From Actinomucor elegans (taxonomy: Eukaryota; Mucoromycota; Mucoromycetes; Mucorales; Mucoraceae): a stretch of DNA of 64,000 nucleotides. The stretch covers positions 930,001-994,000 of the forward strand of contig JAMSLZ010000003.1 in the NCBI GenBank assembly GCA_026027325.1, in the 5' to 3' direction. Below, piece by piece: positions 1 through 13,517 of the stretch (positions within the stretch are counted from its first letter, which is position 1; every line of letters begins with the position of its first letter). The notes under the pieces were generated by a model, which saw only the letters and a list, made by a program, of their open reading frames with translations, was not told where the DNA came from and made no database searches. Both the position numbers and the translations under genes were made by a program.

Positions 1-447
1 GACAATAAGAAGAAAAAGAACACAGTTTATATAAAAAAAATAGATAGGTTTATTATATAACAAGTTTGAAAATGTATTCCAATGATCGTCAGCCAAGGAA
101 GCTGAGAGGGTTCATAGTTTTCGAATAATAAGAGCGCTTAAATACTCGAGAATTTTTCAAAGCAAGTCACAGATCTAAGCCAATCATATCCCGTTTTTTT
201 CGATTGATTGAATCGCCGCTACTTGACTTGGTTTTCTCCAGATATGCGTGTAATCTCTTTGTACTCGCCTCGGCCTAAGCCAGTTCATTAAATAAATAAT
301 TATTTATAGCAGTAGCTCTTGTACTCATAGTTCTTTGCTCCTATTGCACGCACATACTTTCTCTTTTAAACCATCCCTTTCATATCTTTGTTGACGAACT
401 ATCGAATAGGAGACGTAGCTAAGTTAATATAAGCCGCATATGACAAA
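1..447. other. 5' flank of the CCH1 gene
   Basis: No coding potential is visible. The stretch is AT-rich, with an AT palindrome-like run near 291-308. It lies directly upstream of the CCH1 start at 448 and so probably contains its promoter and 5' UTR. I see no convincing TATA box. Confidence 0.5.
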
Positions 448-3400
448 ATGTCTTTTGGTCGAAATAAAACTCTATCTAAGAAACAACGATCGTCTAGTAG
501 CCCTTCTAAACCAATGAATGAAAATGAGTTGTTTCAACAAGATGATCTGGGCAACAGATCGTCCTCATCGCCTTTCATGTCCTTTACTCCAAAAACCAAT
601 CCCGATCTAAGCCGTCGCTATACCCAAAAGAAACCACCACCCACTGCCACAGAGTTCATGACAGAGTTTGAACAAGAAAGACGGCATATACCGCCGCCAG
701 AGTCTCCAGTTCTCGATCAAAATGATGAGATAAGCGAGGATAGTATCGCGTCAGATGACGATAATCAAGATTTCTCAGATACGGCTCGATTGACTTTGAA
801 CGCCTCCACTATGACCGGTTTTGAATCCAACAAAGTCGGCAGTAGCAGCGATCATCTGCGTCCAATCCTTGATGAAGAACGACTCTCGTACGATGCGAAC
901 AATGCCAGTAGGGTATCATTCCAGCAAGGACGACCTAGCAGTAGAATCTACCAGCCTGCTTATATAGACCCTGAAGAAGATCAAAGAAAAAGAAAGCTCG
1001 ACAAAATTAAAGACATTGATCCAAAGGTCTACACTGGTGCCATATCCAGAGCGATAAGACGCGTATCAAGAAGAGTTGTGAATGTGCATAATAGTAGCAC
1101 GAATATTGACAGTCCTGCACCTCAGCTTCATCATCAATCACAACAGAATGCATCTCGGACTGATGAGCGACTTTCTCTCATGAACAAATCGAAAACGTAT
1201 GACGAAACTACTGAGGATTCTGATACATCCTCTATCACTGAGGATGTGGTGCCAACGACAAGCACTGCCTCCAACCATCTGGGAGAGACATCAAATCAAG
1301 CATTACCTACCAACACCTCTATACCATACGCTGATAAAGACAAGAAGAAATTCATTCAACTGAGTGGTAGAAGCTTAAAGATATTCCCTCCAACAAGCCC
1401 GATCCGTTTATTTTTTGCGCGTATTCTATGCTGGAAGTAAGTAACAGTAAACTCAACATGTTGTATATAGCTAACAGTTGCCCTTTAGGTGGTTTGAATC
1501 ATTGATGATGCTGTTTATTGTGCTTCATGGATGCGTATTATTGGCAGTTGGTTGGGGAACTAATCCATTCCCTATACCACCAAGTAAATGGGCACCAACC
1601 TGGGATCAAGCAATACTATTAGTGATATTCTCGTTTTACACGTAATGTACCAAGTGTCCATATAATATATTTTCATGCATTAACCTTATGTACGTATATA
1701 TATGTGCAGACTAAGCGTCATCTGTCGTATCATAGTATATGGTGTCTTTTTGAACTCTACACCCAATTCGAAAACTGCATTTTTAAGGCATAGTTGGAGT
1801 CGAGTTGATTTCGTTTCTGTCGTAGCTTATTGGGTTGATCTGGTCCTATTACTCAGTCAACAGGAAATTATAGACGATGAAGGAAGGCGCATACTAGTCT
1901 TTAAGATGCTATCTGCCTTGATATTGCTTCGGTTATTGAATTTGACAGATGGTAGTAGAGTGATCTTGAACAGTTTGAAAAAGGCAGCACCACTACTGGT
2001 GAATGTCCTGTTCTTTGTTCTCTTCTTTTTCGTCATATTTGCGTAAGTAATTGTTGAATCAAAAATAACTTGTGTATTTACTCTATCCATCATAGTATTG
2101 TTGGAGTACAGTCGTTCAAAGGTTCTTTTAGAAGACATTGTGTGTGGCATGGTATGTATGTTTGTCTGGTCTATTGACACTGGGATTCACTTTTTATTTT
2201 ATTTTTACTAGATCCCAACAATTACACGAATACCCAAGAACTACAACAGTATTGCGGCAGCTATAGAAATGCCTCAGGTGACGTAGTACCATATCTACTA
2301 AAAGATGGACGTGAAGCACCTTGGTCTAAAGGCTTTACTTGTGAAAATGGGTTGATTTGTGAGGTAAATAGTGGACCAAAAAAGTACAAAGTATGATCCT
2401 GAACAATCAATTAGGAAACCGAGAATCCATTTGGCGGCACAATTAGCTTTGATAATATCTTTTCATCCATGCTATTGGTCATGATTATCACAGGCGGTAA
2501 ACATTGTCTTAATGCCAGTTGATAGTAGCAATCTAAACCCCTTTTTTCATTTAGTACAGTCATGGACAGACCGTATGTATGATATGATGGACGCTGAATA
2601 TTTCATCGCAAGTCTCTACTTTGTAATTATTGTGATTGTGATGAACTTTTGGCTTATTAATTTGTTCATTGCCGTTATCACTGAAATGTTTGCTAAAGTC
2701 AGAGAAGATTCGCAACATTCAGCATTCACCAGCTCAACGTAAGTATCAATTATGATACTTTCCTTACCATTTGACCAACACTTTATAGTGCAAAACCCGT
2801 CCTAGCTGACGTTGTTGAGGAAGATGGTTGGGCTTTCTCTGAAAATGATCCAAACCAAAAGAAAAAATTCAAAAATACGTCGATTTTGGATGTCATTGTC
2901 AAATACATGAAGCCGTTCTGGATCCTTCTTGTGGTAGTAGATCTATTATGTATGGCCTCAAAGAACAATAGCATGTCTGTTCAAGAACTTGAAGCATTGA
3001 ATATGGTGGAAACGATATTCTCTTTGGCCTTTTTGTTTGAAATCCTGCTACGCATGTTGAGTCAAAGAAAAGACTTGAAGGCTTTCTTTCGAGACAAACT
3101 AAATACTACCGACTTTTTTATTGCCATTATCACCTGTATCATTCAAATCCCTCCTATAGTTGAGAACCAGTTTGTGTACGTTTGGTTCACTGGCTTCCAA
3201 GTGCTTCGAATCTATAGACTAGTAGTAGCCATCCCAAGACTAAGAGCCTTGATGGTAAGCAAAGTTTTTGAAAGACATACAACATAACTGATCATCTATT
3301 TAGTCTCGAGTACTAGGAAGCGTGTACGGTTTGATCAACTTGGCATTCTTTATTATTTTAGCTACACTTCTATGTGCTATTATCGCATTTCAGTTGTTTG

Positions 3401-6400
3401 AAGGCGTTATCAATGAATTGGGTGATGATAACGAAATGAGATTTTTTTCAGTGTATAATTCATTTGTTTCTTTGTATCAGGTAAGTGCCAATGCGATTGT
3501 GATACAGACGTCTTTTGCTTATTAGTATTGTACAGTTATTTTCGGGCGAAGATTGGACGACGGTATTATACAATGTTATGGAAGCTGGGTCAGATAATAG
3601 AAACAGTGCAATATATGCGTTATTCTTAGTGTTATGGTTTGCATTTTCCAACTGTAAGTTCACTGTGTAGATGTGTCTTAAATTTCCTAGCTAAACTTTT
3701 GCTTTTGATAGTTGTTTTAGTCAACTTATTCATTGCTGTCCTTATGGAGAATTTTGAAATTGCAGAAGAAGATAAACGAAAGCGTCAAGTCATGCATTAT
3801 ATGAGAAAAACCGAGCTCGAGCTAGATAAAAAGACGGTCGTAAGTCGGTGGAACATTTACCGGTATTTTAAGCCTCAAGCAAAAGGCCTGGATGTCAAAA
3901 ACATTCCTAGTAATCTGGTGCTATCAGTTCAGAAGAACATTGTACGCGAATTCATGAATGAAGCAACTGACAGCAAACCACACCAGCCAACATTACAATC
4001 CAAACCCAGACAAGAGAATGAAAACGGTATCCTTGCCAAAGTACAAAGCTTTTTGGGTCGGTTATTTCCAGAGTCTTCTGATACATCACAGCAACAGCAA
4101 CAGCAGCAGCAAAAGCATCGTAATAGAAACACAATGTATATCGATCCAACAAATGCTTTCGATCAAGTTGGCACTTTTTATGACTTTAAAAAGAAAGGCG
4201 AAATTCATGATATGAATGAACCTCGATCTTTACGCTATTTGGTAGACCCATCTTTACGAGAAAACGTAACCAACAGATACCAACAAGAAGCAACTGATCA
4301 TGATCTAGAAGAAAGAAAGGCCTTGAAAAGAGATTTCATCACTGCTCATCCTTCCTATGACAAATCGCTTTATATCTTTTCTCCCAGAAATCGTATCCGT
4401 CGATGGTGTCAGTTAATTGTTCAACCTAGTCGTGGTGAACGTACTTTTGGTACGCCTGCGAACCGATGGGGAAGCATCATCTTTTTAACTATCATTACAT
4501 GCTGCGTGATTACCAACGTAGTTCTCACTATCTATAATTCGCCTGTCTACCAGTTTGAACATCGAGGCAATCCTTCTGCAATTCTGCCTTTTGTGTATGC
4601 AGATTGGGCATTTACTGTTATTTTCACTGTAGAGTTTGTTATCAAGGTCATTGCCGATGGTTTAATACTGACTCCTAACGCGTACATGTTGAATGGCTGG
4701 AATATGTTGGATCTGTTTGTATTGATTACATTGTACATGTCAAATTTTGGTAACTTTGCTGCTGCTACCGGCTTGGAGCGTGGTTTCCGTGCCTTCAAAG
4801 CCTTAAGAGCATTACGTTTAATCAACTTGTTGGGGCCTGCAAAGGAAACATTTACTGCTATTCTTGTTACTGGTCTTCCTCGTATTATCGATGCCGCTGT
4901 TTTGGGTCTCTGTCTGATTGTACCTTTTGCGCTCTATGGGCAAAATGTGTTTATGGGCCTATTCTTTCACTGCAACGACGAGGATGGAAATAAAGTGGAT
5001 TGCGTTTATGAAGGCATGTTGGGCACTCAAGAGCCTATGCCAGAAGATAGCAGTATCTATATGCCGCGCGTTTGGACCAATCCTTATGTGTACAGCTTTG
5101 ATTCTTTTTGGAGCTCACTTCTAATTCTGTTTGAGATTGCTAGTGGTGAAGGTTGGATTGATGTGCTTACTACTAGTATGGGTATCACTGGCAAGGATCT
5201 TGCTCCCCAGCAAGACGCAAGTCAGCTTTGGGGTATCTTCTTTATGGTGTACAATTTGGCCGGATCTGTATTTGTCATTTCTTTATTTCTTGGTGTAGTG
5301 ATCGAGAACTTTACAAAGCGTAATGGTTCTGCGTATCTGACAAGTGACCAGCGTCGATGGTTGGACCTCAAAAAGCTGCTGAATCAAATCAGACCAGCTA
5401 AGCGACCCAAGACTGTACCTACAAATCCTGTTCGCAAGTTTTGCTTTGATTTGACTGTAGAGAAAAGAGGCAAATTCTACAAATTTATGACTGTAATAGT
5501 TACATTGAACATATTGTTCTTGTGTACAGATACGGCTCGTGGATCGAATATTGATTTCATTCTAACTGATGAAGCGAATGGATGGAGTCGAGTTAGAGGT
5601 TGGTATCTAGTATAAGTCAAATTATATGCAATACTAATGTATTTCTATGTAGTGTATATCTATCTTGCCTTTGTGTCTCTTTACTTAATAGAAATTCTAA
5701 TCAAGATTCTAGGCCTTGGTTGGAAATCATTTCGCAGAAACTTGTGGAATCTGTTTGATTTGATTATGGTCCTTGGTTGCTTCATTACAGCCCCTATTGC
5801 TCTCATTCATCCTGACTTGCAAGTGAATGTAGAGTCTCAAAAGTTGTTCATGACTGCTCTTTCATTCAAGCTAGTTCAAAGAAGCGACAGTTTGAATCAA
5901 CTGTTCACTACAATGGCGTGAGTACTCTACAAAACTTATTTTGTGTATTAGATGTTCATGTTTTATTCAATTTCTAGTGCTTCTTCATATCAAATTCTAA
6001 ATGTATTTGCTGTATGGTTCGTCGTGATGACTACATATGCAATCATGTTTATGCAGATTTTTGGTTTGACCAAGTATGGTCCTAGCGCAACTACTGAGCA
6101 TATCAACTTTCGCTCCTATGCTAATACCATGATTTCACTTGTTCGATATACAACTGGGTATAGTGAACAATTTAATCAGCTAAATGACACTCAAGATTAA
6201 CTTTTGACATCTTTATTAGTGAGGGTTGGAACTCTATTATGCATGATTTCACTATAGAGTATCCTAATTGCGTGGTTGCTGACAACTACCTTGATTCTGA
6301 TTGTGGGTCCCTTCGTTGGTCCTACTTTTTGTTCTTGACGTTTAATATTATTTCAATGTATATTTTCATTGCCATCTTTGTCGCTGTAGTAGCAGACAAT

Positions 6401-7727
6401 TTCTCGTATGTATATCAGATCAAAGCCAACTTTTCTTTGGTGAACCGAGATGAAATCAGAAAATATCCTTTTATATATATATATATATGTACACATGATA
6501 GAACAAACATACTAACACTCCATATATTCATCCTTAACCTTTATTTTTACGTTCAAGATGACTTGGGCATCAATAGATACAGATAGAACAGGTTATATCA
6601 AGCCAAGTCAATATATGACGCTCTGGAGGGTAAAGAAAGAATAACTTGCTCAAGAACGATCACTGACCAATATTATTAGAAACTGGAAGGCATATTTAAA
6701 GTCCGTATTTTCGATCCAGAGTTTTCGTACAAGACGCTAGTAAAGGAATGCAGTGTTTCCGAAGCTATTGGAAATGCAAATAGTGATCCATATCAGCATA
6801 ATTTGGACTTGGTTGCGTTGAACAAAAAATTGAATCTATTGGATAAACGAGAAATTCATACGAGAAGACATGATCTGGAGAGAATCTATTGGGTATATAC
6901 CATATAACCGCATAACAATTTGTGATAGCTGACATTTCAACTTAGGAAACTGCATTGGTCGAATCAGCTTCCAGAGGTGTATCGTTCAACCAAATGCTAC
7001 TCATGTTGGCACAAAGGAAATTGATTGTTCCTGAGAACGCGCTTGTGTAAGCTTATATATACACTATTAAGCCTATCATGTTCCTCATCTTATATTACAT
7101 ATAGATTGGAGGAATTATTAGAAAACCAAAAGAAGGAAGAAGCCATACATACGTTGATTTCGATTGATCGTGTTCGAGGATTGATCGAGACTATCGCTTT
7201 ACGCAAAAAGTTCTTGAAACACTTGGAGAGTAAGAAGCAAAAAGATAGTAAGTTGTTTTCTTATGTGTAATGTTACTCTTTGTTAATCCATTTTCGAACT
7301 AGTACCTGCTATTATCATTGACAATAGCGAGGTGATACAACATCAGGTCCCAATAAACAATGAACTCAGGTCTCACAATGGGGATTCAGTACATTCATTG
7401 AATAGCGCAAGGTAAAAAGAATGTTTTTAAGTGATATTGTTGGCAATCAAACTAACTTTTGAGAAAAAATCATAGTCATAGCCATACTTCTGTTTATGAT
7501 CATTATTTATCGAGCGATGAGGAAGACGCAGCCTCTGACAAGGAACTAGAGGACGATGATGATGGAAACTATAGTGACACTAGTTCTAGAGGAGACAATA
7601 TTATTGAAGACGTATCATCACATGACATCTGGCAAGGTAAAGTATAACAAAGGCTCTGCCAGTCCAACTACCCTAACAATATAACTTGTTTTCTATAGAA
7701 ATGTTGAGAAACGAGTCCAGACAATAG
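448..7727 (+). CDS. CCH1: CCH1 voltage-gated-type calcium channel alpha subunit (four-domain)
   Basis: This is the pore-forming subunit of the fungal high-affinity plasma-membrane calcium channel, which normally works with Mid1. I model 21 exons: 448-1436, 1489-1641, 1710-2042, 2096-2151, 2212-2363, 2415-2496, 2555-2738, 2789-3254, 3304-3480, 3536-3653, 3712-5598, 5653-5917, 5978-6157, 6220-6462, 6551-6629, 6680-6892, 6946-7046, 7105-7247, 7303-7411, 7476-7636, 7699-7727. They sum to 2039 codons plus stop, close to the yeast protein. A Ser-rich cytosolic N-terminus precedes four six-helix repeats. Pore loops read VQSWTD (I), SGEDWTT (II), SGEGWID (III) and TGEGWNS (IV), giving a Q/E/E/E filter. 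Repeat III has an S4 with RAFKALRALRLINLLG. After repeat IV comes an EF-hand-like IRKFKMTWASIDTDRTGYI. The II-III linker has a short polyQ near 4090. The intron between exons 14 and 15 is AT-AC type. The family assignment is strong; single exon edges are inferred. Confidence 0.93.
6463..6550 (+). other. U12-type AT-AC intron in CCH1
   Basis: The intron starts with ATATCCTTTT, which is the canonical minor-spliceosome 5' site. It has a U12-like branch sequence TCCTTAAC at 6531-6538 and ends in AC, 13 nt after the branch A. Splicing here joins IRK to FKMTWASID, the conserved segment after repeat IV. No GT-AG alternative restores that segment: the only nearby GT (6489) would add a translated TA repeat. 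The intron is 88 nt and contains a short (TA)n near 6472-6487. Confidence 0.88.
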
Positions 7728-8040
7728 AATATTCATTATACGCAATAAAAACTACACTTATACCTTTGCCTCTTAACGGTTTAAACTACAGATAAGCCCT
7801 AATTAGCTTACTGCATTTTAATGTTTTTTCGCTACGGGAAAACCTATTCAGGTACATACAATTTTGTTGAAATTCATGCAATTCTTTTCACTGCTCCATG
7901 AAACATGGTTTCCATTATAAAATACAATGATCTTTATGTAGTTTATGTGATTAGGTTCCTACAGGGTGCAGTTTAAGTAGTCGTAAATTCTGATAAATAT
8001 AGTATATATATTCGCTGCACTCTGGCTAAATAATGGATCT

Positions 8041-8112
8041 AATAGATGCAGTAATTTATTTCCAATATATACGACTAGTCTGGTATGGTATTTAATCAAG
8101 AGATCTATAGAT
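8041..8112 (-). repeat. dispersed hairpin repeat, family A copy 1
   Basis: Reverse-oriented copy: GATGCAGTAATTTATT, a diverged centre, then GGTATTTAATCAAGAGATCT. Diverged relative to copies near 60 kb. Confidence 0.6.
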
Positions 8113-8222
8113 ATTAGATTTATTAAGTTACATGAAATTTATGTAATGCGTTGTTACTATTGATTGCAATTTAATGTAATAAATAATTTAATAGTTGTTC
8201 TTTCTAAACTCGTAATAGTAGT

Positions 8223-8260
8223 TAGATGTGGTATTTGGCTGAGGCTAGTAGAGAGATCTA
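8223..8260 (-). repeat. dispersed hairpin repeat, family A copy 2 (partial)
   Basis: Contains the family block AGATGTGGTATTTGGCTGAG followed by GAGAGATCTA. The hairpin half is not recognisable. It lies about 180 bp from copy 1, like the spacing in the tandem array near 19.5 kb. Confidence 0.5.
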
Positions 8261-8574
8261 AAGATAAGAAATGAGAGTTTTGGGTCTCTTAAGTATATTA
8301 ATGAAGGTACAGTAGGAATAGAATCATGCAGAAAGTGGAGCTGAATTTTATTGTGCAAATTAAAAAGAATCATATACATGGATACAGTTAAGATAACACG
8401 TAAATACGATTAAATATATTATCGGTAGAGTTTTTTTAGTTAGCGTAGGAGTAAAACTGCCTCCACTTTTTCTTATTACAATATGTCGATGTCTGTCTAT
8501 CACAGAATGATTTTATGGCAAAAATGTGTCATTTTATTATCGATTTTGTTTTTTCTCTCTATCCTTATATCATT

Positions 8575-8578
<4 letters not shown>

Positions 8579-8611
<33 letters not shown>
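8579..8611 (+). repeat. poly-T tract (33 nt)
   Basis: Uninterrupted run of T in non-coding DNA. Confidence 0.9.
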
Positions 8612-8614
<3 letters not shown>

Positions 8615-9926
8615 GTAAAGCCCAGGATTAGAGTCGTTACTGCAGTTTGCATGTTTTATACTACAATAACTGGTATTCTCTTCTGATCTTCTCACCGTAA
8701 TGTTGACCAGTCTAGAGAGAGCTAGTCTGTTTGTTTCCCTAGTGCGACAACTTGAGGATGTATAAACAAAACCAAGGAGTTTCATTTTTCGTAGGTCAAA
8801 CATTTATGACAAGAAATGATAAACGGCCCTGCATAGTATTTTATTGAACTTTGGGTCAAAAGAATCACCTTCTGCGTCATTTGAGGATACTAGAGCAGAC
8901 GGCCATTCAATCTAAATTGTCAAGCTTATACCCTCTGATTCTAACACCAACCACATACAGACAATGTCATCTCTTTATCTACTGAAATAAGTGCATAGTA
9001 AATTCGATAACCTCTCTACATACACCATATACTAATCATCATCTATTGTCACATCTCATTTTGAGTTTTAACTTGTAACTATTTGGATTTTATCATATAA
9101 GGATCAAATCAAGCAGCAAATATTCTAGGGAAAAAGCTGGATTGTTATTATTCAGACCAATAATAGATATTTCAATTGGACTCACAGATGGTGGAGTGCT
9201 TTATTACTCAAGCAAAGGACGATTACACGGGTTGCATTAATCCTTTTTACTATTCAATGCTTGTTCGAAGATCGATAACACATCATCATTATTAGGAACA
9301 GGGCTTTGCACAATCAATTAGATGGATTTTGCTAGTATTAACAACAAACGTTAAAATGAGAAAATACTACCAAAAATCTATACAATTGAATAAATTAGAT
9401 GCTTCTGGCCAAATTTAACTGACAAAAGCAGCTTGGTTATTCCTGTGTATTTACTGGTTGTAGATCAATGAGTTCAATAGTCGTGATATACATATAAAAC
9501 CATATAACAATTAATAAAAAAAAATAAGTGCGTATGTTTTAATATAATGGCTTGCTCAAACCTAACGAATGTTGGCCACTTGCTCACTGAACACTCGCTA
9601 AACTTGCTATAAACAAGTGTCTTTTAAGTACTATATTTTCTTTATTGTAGATTAATGTATCATTATTCATGCAGCGTTGAATGTCTATCTAAATCTCTGT
9701 AAGGTAAATATGATTTTATTATGATTTATATCTGTGCAGGTTTGCAAAATACGACATATAGTAGTTTGCAACCTCTGATAAAAAGGGGTGCACAAGGGCT
9801 GTCAAAATTGCAGGAAATTGAGGCTTATGCATAAAAAACGGTCACAATAGACTTTTTTTCTCGACTTTTATTATTTAAAAAGCTTTTCAGTTTGACATTT
9901 GCCCTTTCTGTTGATAATTAAACGCA

Positions 9927-12900
9927 ATGGGAGCAATTGATAAAAAAAATAAGAAAAGCTCTGACAAAGGCGCCAAAGTCAAGTTCAATGACAAGAAAGG
10001 CTCAGACAAAAATACCAAAGTCAAGTTTAATGACAAGAACTCTGACAAGAGCGACAAAGTGAAAAATGTCAAATTTAATGACCAAAAGGAAAAAAGTCCT
10101 TTCGAAGAACAAAACGATAAGCTTCGCGAAGCTATTCTTTCTTTGGGTGGAACCAAGGGCGACATCAAATATTTAGAAAATGTCGATACTGATACTAATG
10201 AAAATTTGGTTACTGATGGAGACGCAAACGCTGAGGTAACGTATTTATTTGATCCATTAATATATATATTTAACTGAATTTTTTTGCGTGTTCAGGCTTC
10301 ACTTCAAAAGGAGTTGATGAGCTTTATGACCAACATTGGCTTATCCGCTGATAAGTATGAAGAAGATATTGAGACTGAAAATGAGGAAGAAGAAGAGGAA
10401 GAGTCTGAAGAAGAGGAAGAGTCTGAAGAAGAGGCCGCTGAAGGAGATGCCACTGAAGAAGAAGATGATGAGGAGTCTACCGATAATCAAGAAGTATCTG
10501 AAATGAAGATCCATCAACCCAAATTGATTCCTAGTAAAACTTTGGTAAATGCTTTTTTTTTATTTGTTTGCTCTTTTTATTTGCTAATTACTTTGATAGC
10601 TTGTTGAACCTACACCATTCTGGTATAAAGCTAGCCTTCCCGAAGTATCAGTCAAGAACGTACAACGTTTATCACCTGTAGAAACATCTGAAAAATACGC
10701 ACTAGCCAAAGAACTCTTGAGTCAAGAAAACACCAACTCCGAAAAGCATCCTCTCTTGACTTCATCCAACCGTAGTTTCATGGCAAACATTATTACTTCG
10801 GGTACTTTGAACGATAAAGTGTCTGCTTTGACATTGATGTTTCGTGAATCGCCTCTTCACGGTATCAAAACTCTGGATACTTTGATGGCCATGGGTAGAA
10901 AGAAAGGAAGAAATGAATCTGTGATGGCTGTAACAAGTTTAAAGGATTTGTTCATTGGCTCTGTATTGCCTGATCGTAAATTGATCTATTTTGCTGACAG
11001 ACCTCTCGGATCCAAGGATGTCACCAACCTTCATTTGTTGTTATGGATCTTTGAAGATCATTTGAAGAAAACTTACTTGGAGTTCCTTCAATTGATTGAA
11101 GTAAGTTTTTTTTTTTGGTAAATTAGAAACTCTTTATGGTTGCTAACATATATATGATGATTAGGAACTTTCGCGTGATACATTGATGCATGTTCGTAAC
11201 AATATGGTGACTTGTATCCATGACCTTTTGGCCAACAAGCCTGAACAAGAACAAAATTTGCTCAAATTACTCGTCAACAAACTTGGTGATTCTGACAACA
11301 AAGTAGCATCCAAGACTTCTCAGCTATTGATCGAATTATTGGTAAAACATCCCGGTATGAAGATGTTTGTCATTCGTGAACTTGAACAGCTTTTACTCAG
11401 CCCTAGCACCAGCGAAAAGGCACAATATTATGCCATCATTACCATGAATCAAACTATCTTGACTTCAAAAGAAACTGCGGTTGCAAATAAGCTTGTGGAA
11501 CTATATTTTATCTTTTTCCGTAAGCTTTTAAAGATTGTCGAAACTGAAGAAAAGAACGAGTTGAAGAATAAAAAGAAACATGATGAAGAGCCTGAACCTG
11601 AAAAGAAGAGTGAAAAGAGAAAGGCTAAAGATAAAGCAAAAGAAAAGAAAGAGACAGAACTTGAGGATCACCAAGCAAAGATGATTGCTGCTATTTTGAC
11701 TGGTGTAAACCGTGCTTTCCATTTTGCAAACATCTCGGATGAAATGTAAGTTCCTCTAAAGCTAAATTCGATGTTTACACACACTAATGAAAATAATAGG
11801 GTCGAGAAGCATTTGGAGGTTTTGTTCAAAATGACCCACGCCAGTACATTTAACGCTGCTATTCAAGCACTTTCACTCATTTTCACCATTTCACTCTCCA
11901 AACAAAATGTATCCGATCGTTTCTACCGTACCCTTTACGAATCATTATTGGATCCTAGAATCAGCCACTCTTCAAAGCAATCTATGTACTTGAATTTATT
12001 GTTCAAAGCTATTCGTGCCGATTCTGATACACGTCGTGTGAAAGCCTATGTTAAACGTATGGTACAGATCGCCGCTCGTAATCAACCAGCATTTGTATCA
12101 GGTATCTTTTTCCTTTTAAGTCAGGTAAATATCGCAATCCTTTTTTTTATTTGTCCAACAGATTTAACTCTTTAAGTAGTTGATGGAAGCTCAGCCTGGT
12201 TTAAGAACCATGTTGACTACACCCGAGGAAGACGATGACGAAGAATATTTTGTTGATGCTCCCGAGGAAGACGATGATGAAGAAAAGAAGAGCAAGGTTG
12301 CTGCTGAAAAGCAAAAGAGAACTAATCTCAAAACTGAATATGACGGTAGAAAGCGTGATCCTCGGTTTAGTAATGCCGAAAAGAGTTGTTTATGGGAATT
12401 GGTAAATGAGTTGTTTTACAGCCCAAAACAAGGTTGCTAATTTTTTTTTTTGGTTCTAGATTCCTTTCAAAACACACTATCATCCTTCTGTCGCAAAGTA
12501 CACTGAACAATTGTTTGCAGGCGAACTCATTAAAAACCAACCTGATTTGCATCAATTCACTTTGATGCACTTTTTGGATAGATTCGTCTATCGTAATGCA
12601 AAGAAAACAATCACGACAAAGGGCCAATCGATCATGCAGCCTCTTTCTGGAAGCAGGCGCGATGGCGGTATTATGTTTACCAAGGGTAGCGGTATTAAAT
12701 CCGATGCTGTAGCCCTTAATTCTGAAGCGTTCTTGCAAAAGAAGGAAGACGATATTGAGGCTGATGAGGTAAATTAATCAAATGATAACTCAAAATTATA
12801 ATAGCTCATAATTGCGTCTTTCTTAGGTCTTTTTCCATAAATACTTTAATCAAAAAGCAGTAATTACTCCTAAAAAGACAAAGAAGGAAAAGGCTTCAGC

Positions 12901-13330
12901 TGATGACGAAGAGGAAGATGAAGTATGGCGTGCAATGATGTCTTCTATACCCGGTGGATTAGACAATGATGATGACGATGAAGGCTTGGAAGATGAAGAT
13001 GATGACGAAGACGATGAAGCCATGCGTGCTCTTTTAATGGAAGATGAAGATGACGAGGAAGATTTCGGAGAAGAAGATATGGCAGAGTTTGGATCTGAGG
13101 AAGAAGGCGAGGACATGGATGATCTTGAATTAATGAATGCGTCCAGTATGGACGAAGAAGAGTTTGAGAATCAAACAAATAAGCGTCCAGTTGAATCCGA
13201 AGATGAAGAAGCCGGCCTAAGCAATCGTCAAAAGAAGAAGCAAAAGAAAGAAAAGGAGCGCCTTCCTACCTTTGCTTCCTATGAAGATTATGCTAAGCTT
13301 ATTGAACAGGATTTAGCTGCTGACGAGTAA
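9927..13330 (+). CDS. MAK21: Mak21/Noc1 (CEBPZ-like) ribosome biogenesis factor
   Basis: Nucleolar factor of the Noc1-Noc2 complex that escorts pre-60S particles. Eight exons, all in phase: 9927-10235, 10296-10544, 10600-11100, 11165-11745, 11800-12124, 12180-12401, 12460-12768, 12827-13330, giving 999 residues, near the usual family length. The N-terminus (about 1-60) is a Lys/Asp-rich tail with three near repeats of KVKFNDK. An acidic block follows at about 120-165. The segment from [14 protein letters not shown] through [16 protein letters not shown] is typical of Noc1/CEBPZ, and helical HEAT-like sequence with the CBF/Mak21 domain fills about 350-830. The C-terminal 150 residues are very acidic, with a Lys-rich stretch [13 protein letters not shown] near the end. 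Identification rests on overall family resemblance and is firm. Confidence 0.93.
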
Positions 13331-13430
13331 AATTATTCATTGTATATATACACACCAACACACATTACACGCTATAATTGAATAAAACTAAGAGAAACAC
13401 TCACCTATAGAATCAAAACAAGCGGACTTC

Positions 13431-13517
13431 TAGTGATGCAGCAGTTTATTTTGGTTATACAGTGCTCAACAGATGCGACATTTGACCGAGGGGTTTAGTC
13501 GTGAGATCTGGAAATGG
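13431..13517 (-). repeat. dispersed hairpin repeat, family A copy 3
   Basis: Near full-length reverse copy: GATGCAGCAGTTTATT, then CAGATGCGACATTTGACCGA, ending GTGAGATCT. Confidence 0.75.

Larger units (their letters stand above)
7728..9926. other. gene-free gap between CCH1 and MAK21
   Basis: Short chance ORFs only. The gap holds two copies of dispersed repeat family A (8041-8112 and 8223-8260) and a poly-T tract at 8579-8611. The last 100-200 bp should include the MAK21 promoter. No RNA gene was recognised. Confidence 0.55.

Noticed and set aside
12850..13178. Ser-rich and His/Leu-rich antisense ORFs
   Set aside because: Antisense readings of the acidic GAA/GAT-rich C-terminus of MAK21.
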